The notes under the pieces were generated by a model, which saw only the letters and a list, made by a program, of their open reading frames with translations, had not been told where the DNA came from and did not search any database. A stretch of DNA of 64,000 nucleotides, taken from NCBI RefSeq assembly GCF_001423405.1, contig NZ_LMNS01000001.1, forward strand, positions 124,500 through 188,499. Direction: 5' to 3'. The translations under genes and the position numbers were made by a program. Source of the stretch: Methylobacterium sp. Leaf123. Lineage in GTDB: Bacteria; Pseudomonadota; Alphaproteobacteria; Rhizobiales; Beijerinckiaceae. Positions 29,150 to 39,761 of the stretch are shown piece by piece. The first letter of the stretch is position 1. The number at the start of each line of letters is the position of its first letter.

Positions 29150-29186
29150 TTGAAAAGAGAAACGGGACGGGAATGCCCCGTCCCGT
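29150..29186 (-). terminator. Intrinsic terminator between argB and the nucleotidase gene
   Basis: A perfect 10-bp stem, ACGGGACGGG with CCCGTCCCGT and a 5-base loop (29162-29186), is followed on the minus strand by CGTTTCTCTTTTC. It would end the argB transcript and implies a separate promoter or read-through for the genes beyond. Confidence 0.75.
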
Positions 29187-29222
29187 ATGTAGGGAGTTGC
29201 AAGCCTCTGGGAAGCGCTGCCG

Positions 29223-30119
29223 TCAGCTGCGCCGGATCAGAGTGCCCGCACCGAAATCGGTGAACAGCTCGAGCAGCGCCGCGTGCGCGACCTTGCCGTT
29301 GAGGATGACCACCGCCTCGACGCCCTGTTCGAGGGCGTAGATGCAGGTTTCGACCTTCGGGATCATGCCGCCGGTGATGGTGCCGTCGGCGATCAGGCGC
29401 CGGCAATCATCGACCGAGAGCTCCTGAATCAGGTTCTTGTCCTTGTCGAGCACGCCGGGCACGTCGGTGAGCAGCAAGAGGCGCTTGGCCCGCAGCGCCC
29501 CGGCGATGGCGCCAGCGAAGGTGTCGGCGTTGACGTTGTAGGTCTTGCCGTCCTCACCGTAGGCCACGGGGGCGAGCACCGGGATCAGCTCGGCCTTCAG
29601 CACCGCATCGAGCACGCCGCGCTCGACATGCTCCGGTTCGCCGACGAGGCCGAGGTCGATCGCCTGCTCGATGTTGCTGTCCGGGTCCTTGACCGTCCGC
29701 AGCGCCCGCTTGGCGCGGACCATGTTGCCGTCCTTGCCGCACAGACCGATCGCCCGGCCGCCCTCGGCGGCGATCCAGCCGACGATCTGCTTGTTGATCG
29801 AGCCAGCCAGAACCATCTCGACCACCTCGACGGTGGCCTCGTCGGTGACGCGCAGCCCGCCGCGGAACTCCGATTCGATGCCGAGCCGGGCCAGCATCTT
29901 GCCGATCTGCGGCCCGCCGCCATGCACGACGATCGGCTTCAGACCGGATTGTTCGAGCAGCACGATATCCTCGGCGAAGTCCTCCGCCGCCGCCGGATCG
30001 CCCATGGCGTGGCCGCCGTACTTGATGACGACGATTTCCTGATCGTAGCGCTGCATATGCGGCAGCGCCTGGGTCAGGATCTCGGCGCGCACATGCACGT
30101 TCGGCAACGGATCGGTCAT
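29223..30119 (-). CDS. argB: Acetylglutamate kinase
   Basis: A 298-residue amino acid kinase that phosphorylates N-acetylglutamate, the second step of arginine synthesis. [11 protein letters not shown] binds ATP phosphates, [13 protein letters not shown] is the substrate loop with the conserved Gly-Gly, and [12 protein letters not shown] is the C-terminal nucleotide motif. The N-terminal helix ([13 protein letters not shown]) is of the arginine-sensitive hexameric type, which suggests feedback inhibition. Start ATG 30119 gives the family N-terminus. In many relatives argB follows engB directly; here engB is 8 kb away. Confidence 0.97.
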   Translation of the reverse strand: MTDPLPNVHVRAEILTQALPHMQRYDQEIVVIKYGGHAMGDPAAAEDFAEDIVLLEQSGLKPIVVHGGGPQIGKMLARLGIESEFRGGLRVTDEATVEVVEMVLAGSINKQIVGWIAAEGGRAIGLCGKDGNMVRAKRALRTVKDPDSNIEQAIDLGLVGEPEHVERGVLDAVLKAELIPVLAPVAYGEDGKTYNVNADTFAGAIAGALRAKRLLLLTDVPGVLDKDKNLIQELSVDDCRRLIADGTITGGMIPKVETCIYALEQGVEAVVILNGKVAHAALLELFTDFGAGTLIRRS

Positions 30120-30510
30120 CGCGGTCGTCCTGGCTCTCTCTGAGTCGGGGGCGGATTCGGCAGGGCTTCTAGCGCAGGCTTTGTGCAGAACGAAGAGTCC
30201 GCGTGCTCGCGATCCCGCGATGGGTGCCATGCGAAGGGTGTTGTCAGGGCATCCGGTCGGCGCGGACGCATCGGACGCCGCCGGTCACCCCCTGAGACGG
30301 TGCTCTAGCCACGCTTCATGTCACTCTTGAAACGCCGCCAGGCCGATCGCTGGCCGGACACGGTGAAAATCGGGTTCGGCGGGCAGAGCCCGGAGGCCTG
30401 TGGTCGTCGAGCGGTCGTCGGGCCTTCGTCTGCGTCGATTTCAGCTTGGGCTTAAAGGGGGGTTAACCATCGCGATCAATCATCCCCTGGTTGAACGAAG
30501 GGGGGCGACC
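30120..30510. other. Region between argB and the 74-residue gene
   Basis: This 391-base divergent region has no credible gene in its first 300 bases. Its last 70 bases are AT-richer and carry a perfect CtrA-type box (30452-30466) and the ribosome binding site AAGGGGGG before the 74-residue gene. Confidence 0.6.
30452..30466 (+). promoter_or_regulatory. CtrA-type box TTAA-N7-TTAA
   Basis: TTAA-AGGGGGG-TTAA followed by C is an exact match to the full CtrA recognition sequence of Caulobacter and other alphaproteobacteria. It ends 44 bases before the ATG at 30511, a normal promoter position. AT is scarce here, so a chance match is unlikely. Confidence 0.65.
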
Positions 30511-30735
30511 ATGCTGAATGCCGATCTGGCGATGCCGCGTCCGAGTCTGACGCATCCCGGCCTACTGGCCCGCATCGTCGAGCGTCTCGGCCAGGGCGCC
30601 GACTCGTCCGCCGACATCTGGCGCCAGCTCACCGAGAATTACGCGGTCGATCTCGACGCCGTGGCCGCGCTCCTGCCCTGCGCCGAGCCCGAGCCGCTCT
30701 GGCTCACGGCTCGCGCCCAGGCTCGTAAGCGCTAA
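30511..30735 (+). CDS. 74-residue cytoplasmic protein behind a CtrA box
   Basis: A short soluble protein without signal or membrane segment. It is predicted helical: HPGLLARIVERLGQGADSSA, then DIWRQLTENYAVDLDAVAAL, ending in an arginine/lysine tail. I do not recognise a family. ATG 30511 has a strong ribosome binding site (AAGGGGGG) and a CtrA-type promoter box upstream, so expression may be cell-cycle controlled. It converges on the MOSC gene at 30758. Confidence 0.65.
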   Translation: MLNADLAMPRPSLTHPGLLARIVERLGQGADSSADIWRQLTENYAVDLDAVAALLPCAEPEPLWLTARAQARKR

Positions 30736-30757
30736 TCGCGCAAGCGCTGATTCCGCC

Positions 30758-31534
30758 TCAGCCGATCACCCGCAGGCTGTCGCCCGTCCGCAGCACGCCA
30801 CCGGCCAGAACCTCGGCGTAGACGCCGCAATCGGTGTGGCCGACACCCTGCATGAGGGTCCGCGGGATCGACAGATCGCGCTGGCCCGTCTGCGGATCGA
30901 CATTGGTGGCCGCGCACCGCTCGGTCCGGCTCGTGATCTTCAGCCGGACATCGCCCGCTTCCAGCACCCGGCCGACCAGGTCGAGTTCGGCCCAAGGGGC
31001 CAGCCCGTCGAGATAAAGGTTGCCGCGAAAGCGCAGGGGATCGACCGGGGCGCCGACGAGATCCTCGGTCGCGGCCACGCTCGCAAGGTTGATGAGCGAG
31101 ACGTAGCCGGTGCGCGAATCGGTGAAGCGGTAGCCGGGCGGCGCCGTCAGCACCCGCGGCGCGCCGCGCAATTCGTTCGGCAGGAACCCCTTCATGAACT
31201 CGGCGAGCGCCGCGCGCCCCTCCGCCGTGCTCAGATCCGCGTCCACCGCCAGCACCCCGTTCTCCTCGACCGTGAGGCGATGCGTGGCGTCGTCGAAGCG
31301 GGTGCGCAGCCGCGCCAGCGCCTCGTTCCGCATCAGCATCAGGTAGGCCACCTTCGGCAGGTGGCGCGGCACGGTCTCGTTGAAGCCGGAGGGGCCGTTC
31401 TCGATGGCGTAGAGCCGGTCGCCGGGAAAGTAGCCGCTCGTTTCCAGCTCGGCCGTCTCCAGCGCCTCGGGCGAGAGGCCTTTGACGGGATAGCGGTAGA
31501 GGGCGGCGATGCGGGGGGCGGGGCTCTGGCTCAT
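30758..31534 (-). CDS. MOSC domain protein, paralogue 1
   Basis: A 258-residue protein with an N-terminal beta-barrel domain (ALYRYPVKGLSPEAL) and a C-terminal MOSC domain. The conserved cysteine that would hold the molybdenum-cofactor sulfur is C207 in TSRTERCAATNVDPQTGQRD. MOSC proteins such as YiiM and mARC act in Moco-linked reductions of N-hydroxylated compounds. It is head-to-head with a paralogue at 31671 that has its cysteine at the same residue number. No fused ferredoxin domain is present, so an external electron donor would be needed. Confidence 0.9.
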   Translation of the reverse strand: MSQSPAPRIAALYRYPVKGLSPEALETAELETSGYFPGDRLYAIENGPSGFNETVPRHLPKVAYLMLMRNEALARLRTRFDDATHRLTVEENGVLAVDADLSTAEGRAALAEFMKGFLPNELRGAPRVLTAPPGYRFTDSRTGYVSLINLASVAATEDLVGAPVDPLRFRGNLYLDGLAPWAELDLVGRVLEAGDVRLKITSRTERCAATNVDPQTGQRDLSIPRTLMQGVGHTDCGVYAEVLAGGVLRTGDSLRVIG

Positions 31535-31670
31535 CCCTTCTCGCTAAAGCCGGCCGCGCCCGATTTGCAACCGGGCCGGCGGGGTCCTGCGCCGTCTACG
31601 GAGAATTCCGCATGGTCCGGCGCTCCGGTCTCGGTCAGCCTGCCGCCTCGCGTCAGGAGGATGAGGATCG

Positions 31671-32465
31671 ATGGCCGAGGTCACCGCACTCTACAGATAT
31701 CCGGTCAAGGGCCTCTCGGCCGAGCCACTTCCGGCGCTGACGCTGGCCCGCGCCTCCGGCCTCGCCTTCGACCGCGAATACGCCCTCGCGCTCGGCACCA
31801 CGGCCTTCGATCCGCAGAAGCCGGAGCCGCTCGACAAGGGCTACTTCCTGATGCTGCGCAGCAACGAGGTGCTGGCGGCGCTGGCGACGCGGTTCGATCC
31901 CGAGACCGGGCAGCTCACCATCACCCGCGACGGCGCGACGATGCTCACCGAGGATCTGACCCGGCCTGAGGGCCGCGCGGCGGTCGAGCGTTTCTTCGAG
32001 GCCTATATCGGCCCGGCGGCCAAGGGTCGGCCGCGCCTCGTGCGGGCGGCCGACCACAAGTTCACCGATGGCAGCGTGATCTCGCCCGCCTTCATGCGGG
32101 CGGTCTCGCTCATCAATCTCGCCTCGGTCCGCGCCCTGGAGGAGCGGACGGGGCGCGCGATCCACCCGTTGCGCTTTCGCGCCAGCATCTATGTCGATGG
32201 GCTGGAGCCGTGGGCGGAGATGGATTGGGTCGGCCGGGAGGTCACCGTCGGGGGCTTGCGCCTGCGGGGGCTCGCCCGCACGCCGCGCTGCGCCGCCGTT
32301 GATGTGAATCCGGCGACGGCCCGGCGCGACACCCATCTACCGAAGGCGCTGAAACGCCATTTCGACCATGTCGATCTCGGCATCTATCTCGAAGTGCTCA
32401 CCGACGGCACCGTATCGCTCGGCGACCGGCTCATGGTGATGCCGCAAACCGAAGACGCCGCCTGA
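31671..32465 (+). CDS. MOSC domain protein, paralogue 2
   Basis: A 264-residue paralogue of the divergent gene, with the same two-domain layout: ALYRYPVKGLSAEPL at the N-terminus, VSLINLASVRALEE and PLRFRASIYVDGLEPWAE in the middle, and the MOSC cysteine C207 in RTPRCAAVDVNPATARRD. The 136-base space between the pair must hold both promoters, so joint control is likely. The two copies differ clearly in sequence, which points to an old duplication with divided roles. Substrates unknown. Confidence 0.9.
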   Translation: MAEVTALYRYPVKGLSAEPLPALTLARASGLAFDREYALALGTTAFDPQKPEPLDKGYFLMLRSNEVLAALATRFDPETGQLTITRDGATMLTEDLTRPEGRAAVERFFEAYIGPAAKGRPRLVRAADHKFTDGSVISPAFMRAVSLINLASVRALEERTGRAIHPLRFRASIYVDGLEPWAEMDWVGREVTVGGLRLRGLARTPRCAAVDVNPATARRDTHLPKALKRHFDHVDLGIYLEVLTDGTVSLGDRLMVMPQTEDAA

Positions 32466-32797
32466 ACGGATACGCATCGGCCGCCTGAAGCATCGTCCCG
32501 GATATCGAATCCCGCGCGATGCTTTAGCCTCTCGTTCTTGCTCCATCTCTTCCAGAGAGCCGGCAACCACCGTTCGGGGCGGGGCTCCACGCTGGGTCCG
32601 AATGCCCGCCTGGGATGCGTTTTGGGCGCCGGCTCCCTCTTGTGTCACGTATACGCAACACCAGATCATCCCTGCCGGTGGCTCTCGATAAAGCGCCGGT
32701 GTCCCGGTGGGGCTCACCCCGCGGGACAACGCATCGGAGGCTCCGTGCCGCGCAAAGGGGGCGGAAGGCCGATCCGATCCGGGGAAGGGCAACACGC
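32466..32797. other. Region upstream of clpB
   Basis: This 332-base stretch holds family B repeat copy 2 (32488-32525) and a GC-rich hairpin (GTCCCG/CGGGAC arms, 32701-32727) in the likely clpB leader. I could not find a sequence matching the alphaproteobacterial RpoH consensus with confidence. Confidence 0.5.
32488..32525. repeat. Intergenic hairpin repeat, family B, copy 2 (partial)
   Basis: AAGCATCG at the left pairs with CGATGCTT at the right, with GTCCCGGATATC in the middle. It is a shortened member of the GCATCGTCCCG family. Confidence 0.6.
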
Positions 32798-35422
<2,625 letters not shown>

Positions 35423-35521
35423 TCCGGTGAACGAAGTGCCCTGGCGCGGGAGATCGCGCCGGGGCAGCCTCGGCCGGGGCCGTTCCGGAACGCCCCATCA
35501 ACGCGCCGGGAAGGCGTCTCG

Positions 35522-36307
35522 ATGAGGCGGATCGCGCTCACGCTCTGGACCGCATCCGTAACGCTGCTTCTGATCATGGGCCCGACAGACCCTTGTCTTG
35601 CGTTGCAGCGCATTCCCATCGACAACGAGCGGATGACTGCCGAGACGATCACCTACGCCATCGGAGACATCCACGGCTGTGCCGACCTGCTCGACCGCCT
35701 GCTGGAACGCATCGAGGCCCATGCGTCGGGGCGGGCCAGGAAACTCGTCTTCCTCGGCGACTACATCGATCGCGGCCCCGACAGCGCGCGGGTGATCGAG
35801 ACCCTGCGCCGCCTGCAATGGCGCGAGCCGGAGGACGTGGTCTGCCTGATGGGCAACCACGAGGAGATGCTGCTGAAGAGCCTGCGCGAGCCCGGCGCCC
35901 TCGATCACTGGGTCTTCAACGGCGGGGCCGAGACCCTCACCTCGTTCGGCGTCTCGGGGCCGGAAGAGTTGCCCGGCGAGATGCTCGACTGGATCGAGGC
36001 CCTGCCGACCCTCCACGAGGATGCGCAGCGGTGGTACGTCCATGCTGGCTTTCGCCCCGAGGGGGAGGTGCCGGACCCGGATCACCATAACCGGCTCTGG
36101 ATCCGCGAGCCGTTCCTCTCCGAGGAGTATGATTTCGGCCGCCACGTCGTCCACGGCCACACGCCGCAGACCCGCGGCGGGCCGGAATGCCGCCGCTTCC
36201 GCACCAATCTCGACACGGGCGCGGTCTACGGCAACGCGCTGACCGCGGGCGTGTTTTCGCAGGCGCAGGGCCCGGCCCTGGAATTCCTGCGCGTGTCGGC
36301 GGGTTAA
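35522..36307 (+). CDS. Metallophosphoesterase (PrpA/ApaH-like phosphatase)
   Basis: A 261-residue calcineurin-like phosphatase. Metal motifs in order: YAIGDIHGC, FLGDYIDRGPD, LMGNHEEMLLKSL and, near the end, VVHGHTPQ, as in bacterial serine/threonine phosphatases and symmetrical Ap4A hydrolases. ATG 35522 has a GGGAAGG ribosome binding site and gives a 37-residue hydrophobic leader that looks like a signal or anchor (LTLWTASVTLLLIMGP). ATG 35633 (MTAETITYAIGDIHG) would give the more usual cytoplasmic form. Whether the leader is used is open. Confidence 0.88.
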   Translation: MRRIALTLWTASVTLLLIMGPTDPCLALQRIPIDNERMTAETITYAIGDIHGCADLLDRLLERIEAHASGRARKLVFLGDYIDRGPDSARVIETLRRLQWREPEDVVCLMGNHEEMLLKSLREPGALDHWVFNGGAETLTSFGVSGPEELPGEMLDWIEALPTLHEDAQRWYVHAGFRPEGEVPDPDHHNRLWIREPFLSEEYDFGRHVVHGHTPQTRGGPECRRFRTNLDTGAVYGNALTAGVFSQAQGPALEFLRVSAG

Positions 36308-36365
36308 GCCGGCCCATCTCGATTTCTGTGAGCGTTGAGGTTTCGTCACCCGACCGGCTTGAACC

Positions 36366-36434
36366 CGGCGTCGGCTCCCTCTCTAACAAGGCTTAACCGC
36401 GACCGCTCGTGCCGCGGATGAGGAGCCGACGCCG
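36366..36434 (+). promoter_or_regulatory. 13-bp perfect inverted repeat sequestering a ribosome binding site
   Basis: The arms CGGCGTCGGCTCC (36366-36378) and GGAGCCGACGCCG (36422-36434) pair perfectly across a 43-base loop. The right arm ends at the base before the ATG and contains part of the GAGGAG ribosome binding site. If formed in the mRNA, the stem would block initiation, so it may be a translational switch for the downstream transporter. Confidence 0.5.
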
Positions 36435-37874
36435 ATGGATGCGCCCGCAGAGCCCCGCAAGCGGACCGAGGAGCGGGCCATGGCCCGCCTCGCACTCCGC
36501 TTCACCGATTGGGCGGAGAAGTGGTTTCCCGACGCCTTCGTGTTCGTGGCCATCGCCGTCGTCATCGTGGCGTCGGCGGCGCTCATCAACGGCGCGCCGG
36601 TCCAGGCGGTGTCGAAGAGCTTCGGCGACGGGTTCTGGACCCTGATCCCCTTCACCATGCAGATGGTCTTCGTCACCATCGGCGGCTACGTGGTGGCGAC
36701 CTCCGCCCCGATGCAGGCCCTGATCGACCGGATGGCGCTGGTGCCGAAGACCGGCCGCGGCGCGATCGGATATGTCGCGCTTGCCACCATGCTCTCCTCG
36801 CTCCTGAGTTGGGGCCTGAGCCTGATCTTCGGCGGCCTGCTCGCCCGCGCGCTCGCCCGGCGCACCGAATTGCGGATGGATTACCGCGCGGCCGGCGCTG
36901 CCGCCTATTTGGGCCTCGGCGCCACATGGGCGATGGGCCTGTCCTCGTCGGCGGCGCAGCTTCAGGCCAACCCGAAAAGCCTGCCGCCGGGCCTGTTGCC
37001 GATCACCGGCGTGATCCCGTTCAGCGAGACGATCTTCCTGTGGCAGTCGATCCTGATCGCCGCCATCCTCGTGGTGATGTCGGCGCTGATCGCGCTCGCC
37101 TCCGCGCCGGGCCGCGAGACGGCGGTGACGGCGCAGGATCTCGGCGTCGATGTCTCCAAGCAGGAGGACAGCCTCGCCCCGCCCAAGCAGCCCGGCGAGT
37201 GGCTGGAGCACGCGCCCGTCCTGACGATCCTCATTGGCCTGCTGGCCGCGGGCTGGCTGATCCAGGAATTCGCGCGCCAGGATTGGATGATCGCGATCTC
37301 CAACCTCAACACCTACAACTTCCTGTTCCTGATGGCCGGCTTCGTGCTGCACTGGCGGCCCAAGCGCTTCCTGGCCGCGCTCTCCAAGGCGGTCCCGGCC
37401 ACTGCCGGCATCCTGATCCAGTTCCCGTTCTACGCCGCCATCGCCGCGATCCTGACCGGCGCCAAGAACGCCGCCGGCCACAGCCTCTCGGACGTCATCG
37501 CCCACGCCTTCGTGGCGATGAACACGCAAGGCAGCTTCCCGCTTGCGATGGGCGTCTACTCGGCGCTGCTCGGCTTCTTCATCCCCTCAGGCGGCGGCAA
37601 GTGGCTGTTGGAGGCGCCCTACGTGATGCAGGCGGCCAACGAGCTGAAGGTCCATCTCGGCTGGGCGGTGCAGGTCTACAATGCGGCCGAGGCGCTGCCG
37701 AACCTCATCAACCCGTTCTTCATGCTGCCGCTGCTCGGTATTTTGGGATTGAAGGCCCGCGATATCGTCGGCTTCAGCTTCCTTCAGCTCCTCGTCCACC
37801 TGCCGGTGGTGCTGTTCCTGCTCTGGGCGCTCGCCTTCACGCTGGAGTACCACCCGCCGGTGATGCCGGGGTAG
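36435..37874 (+). CDS. AtoE-type short-chain fatty acid transporter
   Basis: A 479-residue inner-membrane protein with 11-12 helices, of the short-chain fatty acid transporter family (AtoE, TIGR00366-like). Conserved stretches are RFTDWAEKWFPDAFVF, GFWTLIPFTMQMVFVTIGGY, LSWGLSLIFGGLLARALAR, IQFPFYAAIAAIL and GFFIPSGGGKWLLEAPYVMQ. It probably imports acetoacetate, butyrate or similar acids. Its ribosome binding site is inside a perfect 13-bp inverted repeat, suggesting control at translation. No ato genes are adjacent. Confidence 0.92.
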   Translation: MDAPAEPRKRTEERAMARLALRFTDWAEKWFPDAFVFVAIAVVIVASAALINGAPVQAVSKSFGDGFWTLIPFTMQMVFVTIGGYVVATSAPMQALIDRMALVPKTGRGAIGYVALATMLSSLLSWGLSLIFGGLLARALARRTELRMDYRAAGAAAYLGLGATWAMGLSSSAAQLQANPKSLPPGLLPITGVIPFSETIFLWQSILIAAILVVMSALIALASAPGRETAVTAQDLGVDVSKQEDSLAPPKQPGEWLEHAPVLTILIGLLAAGWLIQEFARQDWMIAISNLNTYNFLFLMAGFVLHWRPKRFLAALSKAVPATAGILIQFPFYAAIAAILTGAKNAAGHSLSDVIAHAFVAMNTQGSFPLAMGVYSALLGFFIPSGGGKWLLEAPYVMQAANELKVHLGWAVQVYNAAEALPNLINPFFMLPLLGILGLKARDIVGFSFLQLLVHLPVVLFLLWALAFTLEYHPPVMPG

Positions 37875-37880
37875 TGAGAC

Positions 37881-38453
37881 CTACCGGCGGCCCTGTGGCG
37901 GGCCGCCCATCACGATGAGGCCGCTTGCCTCGTCGCCGCCGGTGGGAAGAATCGAGAAACTGACCGGGCGCAGAGGGCCGCTCTCATGGCCCGTGCTCGT
38001 CTCCGACCAGAAGCTGGTGGCGAGCGGCGAGAACGCCTCCGCGATCCCGGCTTCCGTGAACCCTTCTTGGCGCGCCCGCGCGTCGATGCGCTGGAGAATG
38101 CCCTTCGTCCGCACGCCGAGCCGCGCCGGCAGGCCGTCGCGCAGGGCCGACCAGACGGTGAAGATGAGGCAGTGCCGGCCGTCGGCATCCTGCCCCCAGG
38201 AGGCGACGTAGCGTGGGGATAACAGCTCGACCGCCTTCTCGCGGTCGGGTGCGCGAGGGGGAAGCTGATCGATCGCCTCCCGTGAGGCGGGCCGCGTCGC
38301 GAGCCCTTCGAACGGGGTGCGGCCGTGGCGGATGTAGCCGAGGCAATCCTCGAAGATCAGCCGCATCACCAGCGGCTCGTTCTCCTCGATCTCCACGGCG
38401 CGGGCGGGGAGCGCCGCGAGGCACAGGATGAGCAGAAGCCAGGATCGGAGCAT
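37881..38453 (-). CDS. Exported protein of unknown function
   Basis: A 190-residue protein with a signal peptide (residues 1-19, LLLILCLAALPARA). The mature part has two cysteines (IFEDCLGYI and RHCLIFTVWS) that may pair, and the segment ARQEGFTEAGIAEAFSPL. No domain recognised. It lies downstream of the engB–DUF423 genes on the same strand, 36 bases after DUF423, and may be the last gene of that transcript. Confidence 0.65.
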   Translation of the reverse strand: MLRSWLLLILCLAALPARAVEIEENEPLVMRLIFEDCLGYIRHGRTPFEGLATRPASREAIDQLPPRAPDREKAVELLSPRYVASWGQDADGRHCLIFTVWSALRDGLPARLGVRTKGILQRIDARARQEGFTEAGIAEAFSPLATSFWSETSTGHESGPLRPVSFSILPTGGDEASGLIVMGGPPQGRR

Positions 38454-38489
38454 GCCGGCTCTCCCTCGGGTTCCCCGCCGGGTGCGGCC

Positions 38490-38861
38490 TCAGCGCCGGG
38501 CCGGCACCAGCATCGCAATGGCCGCGAGGAGCCAGCCGGCCATCAGAACGACGCCACCGCTCGGGGCTGCCATGGGAAACAGCGGCGTGCCTGTCAGCGC
38601 GCGGAGAGCGAGATCGCCCGAGAACAGCGCGAGGCCGATGAGCAGGGCCGCCGCGGCGAGACGGGCGAGACCGGCACGGATGAAGCCGGTCGCAGCCAGG
38701 CCCGTGAGTGCCAGCACGGCAGGGGCGTGGAACAGCAGGAACTGTGCGGCGGTCTTCAGCGTCTCGCCGCCGCTGGTATGCGCGGCGGCGGCACTCGCCG
38801 CGACACCGAGCCCGCCGGCGAGGGCCGCGAGCGCGGCGAGACCACGGTCGAGGCCGGTCAT
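38490..38861 (-). CDS. DUF423 family small membrane protein
   Basis: A 123-residue protein with four hydrophobic helices. [56 protein letters not shown] and [18 protein letters not shown] match the DUF423 pattern (YwdK/YgdD-like). Function unknown. Its ATG overlaps the engB TGA in an ATGA arrangement (38858-38861), so it is translationally coupled to engB. Confidence 0.88.
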   Translation of the reverse strand: MTGLDRGLAALAALAGGLGVAASAAAAHTSGGETLKTAAQFLLFHAPAVLALTGLAATGFIRAGLARLAAAALLIGLALFSGDLALRALTGTPLFPMAAPSGGVVLMAGWLLAAIAMLVPARR

Positions 38862-39517
38862 TCGCCGCGTTCCTGCAACAGCCGGGCGATGCTGGCGCGC
38901 AGCTCCGCCACGCCGCGGTCGTCGCGGCTCGAGGTCAGCAGCACTTCGGGATAGGCCGCCGGGCGCTTGGCCAGCGCCTCATGGATGCCGGCGATGCGCC
39001 GGTCGATCTCGGCCTTCTTCAGCGCGTCGCCCTTGGTCAGCACGATCTGATAGGAGACCGCCGCCTTATCGAGCCCGTCGAGCAGATCGGTGTCGATCTC
39101 CTTGAGGCCGTGCCGGGAATCGATCAGCAGGTAGACGCGGGCGAGGTTCGACCGACCCTTGAGATAGGCGTGGATCAGCTTGGTCCAGGCCTCGACCTTG
39201 GCCTTCTCCACCGCCGCGTAGCCGTAGCCCGGCATGTCGACGAGGGTCAGGCGCTCGCCGATCCGGAAGAAGTTGAGCTGCTGGGTGCGCCCCGGCGTGT
39301 GCGAGGTCCGCGCGAGCGTGTTGCGCCCGGTCAGGGCGTTGACGAGGCTCGACTTGCCGACATTGGAGCGGCCGGCAAAGGCAATCTCGACACCCTCCAT
39401 CGGCGGCAACGCCCCGAGGGCCGGGGCCGCGGTGGCGAAGTCCGCGCTACCGGCAAACAGCAGGCGCCCGGCTTCGAGCAGTTCGGGGGAGGGGGCGTCT
39501 GTGGGGTCGTCGGTCAT
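38858..39517 (-). CDS. yihA: Ribosome biogenesis GTPase YihA/EngB
   Basis: A 219-residue GTPase of the EngB/YsxC/YihA family, needed for 50S subunit maturation. G1 is [17 protein letters not shown]2 is the threonine in [14 protein letters not shown]3 is [10 protein letters not shown], and G4 is [10 protein letters not shown]. Start ATG 39517 was chosen to match the family; the frame is open upstream through a GC-rich repeat fragment. It belongs to the rpmH–rnpA–yidC–engB block and is coupled to DUF423. Confidence 0.96.
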   Translation of the reverse strand: MTDDPTDAPSPELLEAGRLLFAGSADFATAAPALGALPPMEGVEIAFAGRSNVGKSSLVNALTGRNTLARTSHTPGRTQQLNFFRIGERLTLVDMPGYGYAAVEKAKVEAWTKLIHAYLKGRSNLARVYLLIDSRHGLKEIDTDLLDGLDKAAVSYQIVLTKGDALKKAEIDRRIAGIHEALAKRPAAYPEVLLTSSRDDRGVAELRASIARLLQERGE

Positions 39518-39621
39518 GAGGCTGCGCGCTTCTTCCCCCCTTGCGGGCAAGGGGAGGGCTGGGGGGATGCCGGCCGATGCTCGGCGATGCATTTCGCACC
39601 GCCATCGGCCTCGTCCCCGCT

Positions 39622-39723
39622 AGAGCATCGTCCCGAAAGGCGGTGGCCGGCTTCCGGACAACAAGGATGCAAAAACAAGTGCCGAGAGCGCCGTCCCGGA
39701 TCTGATATCCAGGACGACGCTCT
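39622..39723. repeat. Intergenic hairpin repeat, family B, copy 3 (composite)
   Basis: AGAGCATCGTCCCGAAAGG begins the element. It ends with an independent stem, CCGAGAGCG paired with CGCTCTCGG around GTCC/GGAC. It lies between yidC and engB and could reduce read-through. Confidence 0.65.
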
Positions 39724-39761
39724 CGGAGATGAGGTCGGCGCTCGAAGGGCGAGCGTCAGAC

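Noticed and set aside
32600..32797. RpoH (heat-shock) promoter for clpB
   Set aside because: CTTG at about 32636 has no acceptable -10 partner at the proper distance, so I do not claim it.
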